In this document: in pieces, positions 59,760 through 64,000 of the stretch | Numbering within the stretch: the stretch's first letter is position 1 | Layout: every line of letters begins with the position of its first letter | Assembly (NCBI GenBank): GCA_964485395.1 | Contig: CAZAJF010000004.1 | Location: 1-64,000 of the forward strand | From: JANNSO01 sp964485395 | GTDB lineage: Bacteria > Spirochaetota > Spirochaetia > Treponematales > UBA12059 | Direction of reading: 5' to 3' | DNA: 64,000 nt | Program-made: the position numbers and the translations under genes | The notes under the pieces: model-generated | Database searches by the model: none | Seen by the model: only the letters and a program-made list of their open reading frames with translations | Told to the model about the DNA's origin: nothing

Positions 59760-61192
59760 GTAGTTCCGCTCGCGGAATCCTCAACTATAACACCCAAAGC
59801 CTTGATCTGGTCACGGACAGAATCCGCTTTTGCCCAATTTTTTTCTTTTTTTGCCTCGGCCCGCTCTTTTATGAGCGAATCCACTTGTTCGGCAAACTCG
59901 GTGCTCACCAGGGGAAGCTCTTCTCGCCTCAGGTCCGAAAGCCCGAGCCCCAGTACCGAATCCATGGTAAACGCGGCAGCCAGAGCCTCGCCGGCCGGTA
60001 CGTTCTGGTCTTTCAGAACGCCCCACAACTCGGCAAGCGCTCGCGGCGTGGACAAATCTTCCTCGATGGCGGTGCGGAACGCATCGAGCCGCGCCTTAGG
60101 CTGCAAGGAAAGCTTTCCGAGATCTACCAGCACGGGTTCCGTTCCGCCTTGGGGCGTAGCCTTTTCCCGTAGCGCAAGCACCCGTTCCGTAAGCGAGCGC
60201 CTGGCCGCCTTGGCGGATTCCAAAGCATCGTTGCTAAAAGCGAGCTGCGAGCGATAATGCGCGCCCAGAAGAAAATACCGATAATCCAACGGATCGAATC
60301 CTGCGTCTACGAGGCTTTTGAGAGTCAGGAATCCACCCTTGCTCTTGCTCATCTTACCGCCATCGCCAAATACCAGGAACTCGTTGTGCATCCAGAAATT
60401 GACCCATTTCCGGCCCGTTGCGGCCTCACTTTGGGCAATCTCGTTGGTGTGGTGCACGTTGATATGGTCGATGCCGCCCGCGTGAATATCGATGGTCTCA
60501 CCGAGGTACTTCATGCTCATCGCGGAACACTCGATATGCCATCCGGGATAACCCTTGCCCCAGGGGCTGTCCCACTGGAGGGCTTGATCCTCAAACTTGC
60601 TTTTGGTGAACCAAAGCACGAAATCCTGCGGATTCTTTTTATTCACGTCAACTTCCACCCGGGAGCCCGCCTGCTGCTCGTCCAGCTTGAGCATGGCCAT
60701 CTCGCCGTATGCGGGAAACTTGCTTACGTCAAAATACAAATTACCGCCGGCGCTGTAGGTATAGCCGTTGGCTTCGATGCGCTTGATCATGGCGATCATC
60801 TCGGGAATATGGTCGGTCGCTTTGCACGTAATCGTAGGACGCTTGATATTAAGGCGCTCGGTATCGGCAAAAAACGCGTCAGTATAATACTTGGCGATCT
60901 CCAGCACGGACTTGCCGCGTTCCATCGCGGTCTTGACCATTTTATCTTCGCCCGTATCCGTATCGCCGGAAAGATGCCCCACATCCGTGACGTTCATGAC
61001 GTGAGTAACTTCATATCCCAGCCAGCGCAAGGCGCGCACCAAAGTATCATGAGTCATATAAGCGCGAAGATTGCCGATATGCGCAAAGTTATACACGGTA
61101 GGACCGCAACCGTAAAAGCCTACTTTTCCTGCCTGGATTGGTTCGAACGCCTGCAGAGTGCGTCCGAGAGTGTTGTATAGCCGTAAGCCCAT
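59735..61192 (-). CDS. cysS: Cysteinyl-tRNA synthetase
   Basis: Charges tRNA-Cys. 485 residues with Cys29 as first zinc ligand (YGCGPTVYNFAHIGNLRAYM, which also holds the HIGH-like motif HIGN), THVMNVTDVGHLSGD, GYPGWHIECSAMSMKYLG, the zinc-binding HAGGIDHINVHHTNEIAQSE and KMSKSKGGFL. Length and order are normal. AAGGAGGATCGC precedes the ATG. It shares an operon with the second ECF sigma factor, so housekeeping transcription runs into the sigma genes. Confidence 0.97.
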   Translation of the reverse strand: MGLRLYNTLGRTLQAFEPIQAGKVGFYGCGPTVYNFAHIGNLRAYMTHDTLVRALRWLGYEVTHVMNVTDVGHLSGDTDTGEDKMVKTAMERGKSVLEIAKYYTDAFFADTERLNIKRPTITCKATDHIPEMIAMIKRIEANGYTYSAGGNLYFDVSKFPAYGEMAMLKLDEQQAGSRVEVDVNKKNPQDFVLWFTKSKFEDQALQWDSPWGKGYPGWHIECSAMSMKYLGETIDIHAGGIDHINVHHTNEIAQSEAATGRKWVNFWMHNEFLVFGDGGKMSKSKGGFLTLKSLVDAGFDPLDYRYFLLGAHYRSQLAFSNDALESAKAARRSLTERVLALREKATPQGGTEPVLVDLGKLSLQPKARLDAFRTAIEEDLSTPRALAELWGVLKDQNVPAGEALAAAFTMDSVLGLGLSDLRREELPLVSTEFAEQVDSLIKERAEAKKEKNWAKADSVRDQIKALGVIVEDSASGTTWKIAPKA

Positions 61193-61246
61193 GCGATCCT
61201 CCTTCGTATAAAAAAATCGGCGGTTTTAAAAACGCGCCGTTCTGCT

Positions 61247-61275
61247 ACATTACGTAATATAGAAGAAAAAAGCAA
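61247..61275 (-). promoter_or_regulatory. Promoter candidate of cysS
   Basis: On the minus strand TTGCTT (61275-61270), 17-base spacer, TAATGT (61252-61247), about 55 bases before the ATG. The same -10 sequence is used at the promoter of the tRNA-Thr to rpoB operon. Confidence 0.5.
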
Positions 61276-61294
61276 GGATGCTTGCAAAAGGGAC

Positions 61295-61452
61295 TAAACT
61301 TAGCGGCGGATGAAATTTATTAGACATAGCAGGCGGGGTCCTGTCGCTGGTAAAGCACGACCCGCTTATCGCGGGGCGTGTTTTGCCTGCGCCACCCCGC
61401 ACGGGATTGTCTATAAAAATCAAAGGCTGGGTTTAGGCGTTTTGCGCCGCGG
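61295..61452. repeat. Tandem hairpin repeat, first copy (cut by the assembly gap)
   Basis: Starts TAAACTTAGCGGCGGATG, then GCGGGGTCCTG (61333), a stem AAAGCACGACCCGC/GCGGGGCGTGTTTT, GCGCCACCCCG, and the tail CACGGGATTGTCTATAAAAA and GGCTGGGTTTAGGCGTTTTG. The frame GCGGGGTCCT ... GCCACCCCG and the CTGG..CGTT.TGCGCCG block are shared with the 27-kb repeats, although the inner stem differs. ORFs here are artefacts. Confidence 0.85.
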
Positions 61453-61552
61453 NNNNNNNNNNNNNNNNNNNNNNNNNNNNNNNNNNNNNNNNNNNNNNNN
61501 NNNNNNNNNNNNNNNNNNNNNNNNNNNNNNNNNNNNNNNNNNNNNNNNNNNN
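61453..61552. other. Assembly gap of 100 N
   Basis: Exactly 100 N, the usual placeholder for a scaffold gap of unknown size, flanked on both sides by the same repeat. The true number of repeat copies is unknown. Confidence 0.98.
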
Positions 61553-61627
61553 CGCACGGGATTGTCTATAAAAATCAAAGGCTGGGTTTAGGCGTTTTGC
61601 GCCGCGGGGGCCGGGGAAGAAGAGGTA
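61553..61627. repeat. Tandem hairpin repeat, partial copy after the gap
   Basis: Begins CGCACGGGATTGTCTATAAA and continues to the GCGCCGCGG block and a GGGGCCGGGGAAGAAGAGG tail; it is the 3-prime half of the unit, its 5-prime half being lost in the gap. Confidence 0.85.
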
Positions 61628-61820
61628 TAAACTTAGCGGCGGATGAAATTTATTAGACATAGCAGGCGGGGTCCTCGCCCACCGGGCGGCACTGGTAAAG
61701 CACGACCCGCTTATCGCGGGGCGTGTTTTGCCTGCGCCACCCCGCACGGGATTGTCTATAAAAATCAAAGGCTGGGTTTAGGCGTTTTGCGCCGCGGAGG
61801 CGGGGGAAGAAGAGGAGGCT
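61628..61820. repeat. Tandem hairpin repeat, last complete copy
   Basis: Complete unit of about 190 bases. It matches the first copy except between GTCCT and GGTAAAGC, where the first copy has GTCGCT and this copy has CGCCCACCGGGCGGCACT (itself a small GCCC/GGGC stem). The array ends about 70 bases before the toxin-antitoxin genes. The whole interval 61193-61889 holds no protein gene. Confidence 0.87.
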
Positions 61821-61854
61821 TTACAGACAAGCAGGCCCTGAACGGTGGAAATTC

Positions 61855-61902
61855 TTGACTGACATTAAATATAGTCGTACTGTAGTCATATGCAGACTAT
61901 AT
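61855..61902 (+). promoter_or_regulatory. Promoter and inverted-repeat operator of the toxin-antitoxin operon
   Basis: TTGACT (61855-61860), 17-base spacer, TACTGT (61878-61883), then 6 bases to the antitoxin ATG (61890). Inverted 8-base arms ATATAGTC (61869-61876) and GACTATAT (61895-61902) flank the -10, the start point and the first codons, with a third TAGTC half-site between. A bound antitoxin complex would cover the promoter: the usual autoregulation of such operons. Confidence 0.68.
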
Positions 61903-62132
61903 CGGTATCGGAATTAAAGGCGCATCTTAGCGAAGAACTAAAAAAGGTGCAAAACGGGGCGCGAATAACTATTTTAGACCATAAACGGCCCGTGGCAACC
62001 CTGGAAGCTTACGAGACGGAAGCCTTTCTTGCAAAGGAAGCATCGGTACCCTATGTTGTTTCCAGCTATACTCCATTAATTACTCAGGATCCCGTCGATT
62101 ATCTGGAAAGAGAACGCGAGGATTCGTGGTAG
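61890..62132 (+). CDS. vapB: Antitoxin, Phd/YefM type
   Basis: 80 residues: TISVSELKAHLSEELKKVQN, GARITILDHKRPVATLEAYE. This is the DNA-binding N-terminal fold of Phd/YefM antitoxins (the ...V(S/T)ELK..L...L..V..G..I.I...G.P.A.L pattern), followed by a tail that should wrap the toxin. The stop overlaps the toxin start by 7 bases. There is no Shine-Dalgarno. The antitoxin should neutralise the PIN toxin and repress the operon. Confidence 0.9.
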   Translation: MQTISVSELKAHLSEELKKVQNGARITILDHKRPVATLEAYETEAFLAKEASVPYVVSSYTPLITQDPVDYLEREREDSW

Positions 62133-62545
62133 CCTACCTGGATTCCTCGGTTGCGCTCAGACACATACTCAAAGGCGAAACCGACATCCGCCTGGCTTTT
62201 GAAGGTAAAAAAGTATACTCAAGCGAATTATTCGAAATTGAATGCAAACGAGTGATTCATCGATGCCGCTTGGCAGGGGATTTGGACGACGAAAAACTGA
62301 TCGTGGCCATGAAAAGGCTGCACGACCTGCTTGCGGGAATGAATTTGCTGTCGCTTACGGCTTCCGTGAAGAAACGCGCCGCGGAAGCGTTTCCCGTAAC
62401 CATAAAAACACTCGATGCGCTCCATCTGGCAACGGCTTTAAAACTCGAGGAAAGGTTTTCCGGCGAGCAGGTGATTATTTATTCGCATAACCGGGCAATG
62501 AACCTGTGCGCCAAGGCGTTGGGGTTCGAGGCCGGACTGGGATAA
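62126..62545 (+). CDS. vapC: PIN-domain toxin, VapC type
   Basis: 139 residues, starting with GTG inside the antitoxin gene. PIN nuclease residues are present: Asp6 (VAYLDSSVALRH), Glu39 (ELFEIECKRVIH) and Asp97 (IKTLDALHLATAL). At the fourth acidic site, usually Asp in a TxD motif, the protein has Asn122 (IYSHNRAMNLC). VapC toxins cut tRNA or rRNA with Mg2+ or Mn2+. Whether this variant is fully active is unknown; three acidic residues suffice in some PIN proteins. Confidence 0.9.
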   Translation: MVAYLDSSVALRHILKGETDIRLAFEGKKVYSSELFEIECKRVIHRCRLAGDLDDEKLIVAMKRLHDLLAGMNLLSLTASVKKRAAEAFPVTIKTLDALHLATALKLEERFSGEQVIIYSHNRAMNLCAKALGFEAGLG

Positions 62546-62566
62546 GGCGCAGCATGAACAGCGGAT

Positions 62567-62602
62567 AAAAAAAAAAGATGACGCACGCGTCATCTTTTTT
62601 TT
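62567..62602. terminator. Bidirectional terminator after the toxin gene
   Basis: A perfect palindromic stem AAGATGACGC/GCGTCATCTT with ten As on the left and eight Ts on the right. It serves the toxin-antitoxin operon and the convergent beta-helix gene. Confidence 0.93.
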
Positions 62603-62666
62603 AGGGTGAGTTCCCGGGAGACGCAGCGGGAAGGCGATGATGAAACACCCCTTCCCTGCGACGTCG

Positions 62667-64000
62667 TTAATACCCGATTACATACCCATTGGTACAGGAA
62701 GTGTAAGTACAATTCGTAATCGTGTTCCCGGCTAACTGCTCATCCAAGGCCGTTGTGGCATACAGGAAATCGCAATAGGTAAAGGTCGAACCGGCGCTAT
62801 TCAGGGTGATATAACCCCAAGACCCGGCCGTCGGCGAAGCGACCGAGGAGGTAAAGGTAATGTGGCTTAGGGTTAATAGCGTGTTTGTACCCGGCGCTGT
62901 TAATGCCCCCGTAGTGGCAACGACGATCCACACGCCCGAATTGAGTTTCAGGGTCATCCCGGGTGTCAGTACAAGAGTACCATCGATATAAAAGCTACCA
63001 TTGATAAACGTGGGTACTTCGGTTTCCGACCAAGTCCTGGTAGTACTCGCCGCGATATTTCCCCCATTATAATAAATTCGCTGATTCGTATTTAACAGGA
63101 ACGTATTGCTTGCACCGAGATTTACCTGCTCGTTGATGTAGAGAGGTTCGCCGTTGGATGTAAAGACATTGTTGGTAATAACCGGAGAAGCTCCTATTCC
63201 CGAGGCATCGACACCATTGGTATTCGTCGTAAAGGTACAATTGTCTACGGTCGTGTCCGCCGCGTTCAAGTCGAGGGCGGTGCCGGCATGCAAGAAATCG
63301 CAATATTTAAATGAGCTTCCCCCATCAACCATTATATAACCCCAGGAACCGGCAGCAGGCGATGCAGCGGCTGAACTAAAGCTTATTCTGGCTGTCGTCG
63401 TTCCGTCGGCGGTTAATTTTCCGCTTGAGTTGACCATGATCCAGACGTCCGAACCCATCTTGAGACGTACTCCCGGGCTCAGGATCAATGTACCGCTCAC
63501 ATAGAAACTGCCGTTGACATAAATAGGCACGTCGGTTTCCGACCAGGTTCTCGTTACGGTATCGGCGATATTGCTCCCTGGAAAATAGATTCTCTGATTC
63601 GTATTTGTGACGAAAGAATTGGTAGCGCCGAGATCGTTCATTTCATTGATATAGAGCGGTTCGCCGTTGGAGGTAAAGGTATTGTTGGTTAGGGTCAGAC
63701 CGGCACCTACGCCCGAGGCATTGACGCCGGTGGTGTTGCTCGTAAAGGTGCAGTTGTTTACCGTGGTGTTGGCTCCGTTCAGGTCAAGGGCCTCTGTCGC
63801 GTATTTAAAATCGCAGTAGGTAAAGGAACCGCCGCCGCTCACCGCTATATATCCCCAGGAACCGGCTACGGGAGCCGCCGCGTTGGAGGTAAACGTGATA
63901 TGCTTGTCTGTGGTGCCATTGGCAATGATCTGTCCTGCCGCCTCGACGACGATCCAGGTACCCGAGGCAAAATTCAATATTACTCCAGGTTCGAGGGTCA
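62667..64000 (-). CDS. Repetitive right-handed beta-helix protein (partial, C-terminal part)
   Basis: The minus-strand frame is open from the window edge to the stop at 62667, 444 codons; the true start is beyond 64000. Two complete and one partial unit of about 171 residues are seen, each with the order LxPGxxLxxxSxVWIVV, PxAGSWGYI, SFTYCDF, ALDLN, NNCTFTSNTNGV, NNxFTSNGEPLYINE, LGAxNxFxxNTNQRIYY and TRTWSETxVPxxxNGSFYxxG. Such turns build a beta-helix with a predicted surface role. No membrane segment or catalytic pattern is visible. The repeat suggests recent duplication. Confidence 0.85.
   Translation of the reverse strand, partial: TLEPGVILNFASGTWIVVEAAGQIIANGTTDKHITFTSNAAAPVAGSWGYIAVSGGGSFTYCDFKYATEALDLNGANTTVNNCTFTSNTTGVNASGVGAGLTLTNNTFTSNGEPLYINEMNDLGATNSFVTNTNQRIYFPGSNIADTVTRTWSETDVPIYVNGSFYVSGTLILSPGVRLKMGSDVWIMVNSSGKLTADGTTTARISFSSAAASPAAGSWGYIMVDGGSSFKYCDFLHAGTALDLNAADTTVDNCTFTTNTNGVDASGIGASPVITNNVFTSNGEPLYINEQVNLGASNTFLLNTNQRIYYNGGNIAASTTRTWSETEVPTFINGSFYIDGTLVLTPGMTLKLNSGVWIVVATTGALTAPGTNTLLTLSHITFTSSVASPTAGSWGYITLNSAGSTFTYCDFLYATTALDEQLAGNTITNCTYTSCTNGYVIGY

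Noticed and set aside
61310..61858. Open frames across the repeat array and the N gap
   Set aside because: They are repeat artefacts, partly made of N, without start signals.
1..64000. Prophage, insertion sequence or restriction-modification genes
   Set aside because: I found no integrase, transposase, capsid, methyltransferase or endonuclease motifs in any frame; the toxin-antitoxin pair and repeats are the only mobile-like features.

Overview
The window looks like a chromosomal segment of a spirochaete, most like Treponema and its relatives (Spirochaetota), with moderately high GC. Support comes from the gene order rpmG, tRNA-Trp, secE, nusG, rplKAJL, rpoB; from an RpoB rifampicin cluster carrying Asn at E. 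coli position 531, the residue linked to natural rifampicin resistance in spirochaetes; and from many lipoproteins, FecR-domain proteins, TPR proteins and c-di-GMP proteins. No phage, insertion sequence, CRISPR array or rRNA is visible. A 100-N scaffold gap lies at 61453-61552. All assignments come from reading the sequence; no database search was run.

Layout. 1-6110 (minus): one translation/transcription operon read from a clear promoter at 6082-6110 through tRNA-Thr, rpmG, tRNA-Trp, secE, nusG, rplK, rplA, rplJ, rplL and rpoB (cut by the window edge), with RNA hairpins at several junctions. 6276-7904: murJ. 7995-17165 (plus): a sugar-sensing and uptake island in which a membrane-anchored periplasmic-binding-protein sensor, a LytS/YesM-type kinase and a YesN-type regulator overlap by 4 bases each, followed by a lipoprotein binding protein and a ChvE/GguA/GguB-type ABC transporter. 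17259-18416: M48 protease with an acidic insert. 18557-22114 (minus): three genes of a nucleoside- or riboflavin-type ABC transporter without its binding protein. 22228-23457: GAF/HD-GYP phosphodiesterase. 23609-28239: epimerase with a palindromic operator, small secreted proteins, a TetR regulator coupled to a short asparaginase-fold protein, two copies of a hairpin repeat, and a FISUMP-domain protein.

28430-43977 is rich in signalling and envelope genes: a hybrid histidine kinase, an acetyltransferase, a 5'-nucleotidase lipoprotein, a FecR lipoprotein, a beta-helix lipoprotein with a transglutaminase/TPR protein, a TPR-GAF-GGDEF cyclase, a gamma-carbonic-anhydrase-like protein, a PilZ protein and a metalloprotease-like lipoprotein. 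44139-50760 holds a DEAD-box helicase, a lipoprotein, and an ECF sigma / FecR-PQQ / TolB-like outer-membrane operon. 51053-56178 holds a small conserved-looking protein, ackA, a QueG-like Fe-S protein, a double cNMP-domain protein and glyA. 56281-61192 (minus) is cysS followed by a second ECF sigma operon with a zinc anti-sigma factor and a TIG/transglutaminase protein. 61295-61830 is a tandem repeat array broken by the assembly gap, followed by a VapBC-type toxin-antitoxin pair and a repetitive beta-helix protein that runs off the right edge.

Four patterns cut across these regions. First, several genes without a Shine-Dalgarno sequence have a sigma70-like promoter whose -10 box ends about 6-7 bases before the ATG, so they are probably leaderless. 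Second, a modular hairpin repeat framed by GCGGGGTCCT and GCCACCCCG occurs at two distant loci. Third, two separate ECF sigma operons control envelope proteins of unusual domain make-up. Fourth, c-di-GMP synthesis, degradation and binding proteins (GGDEF, HD-GYP, PilZ) are all present.
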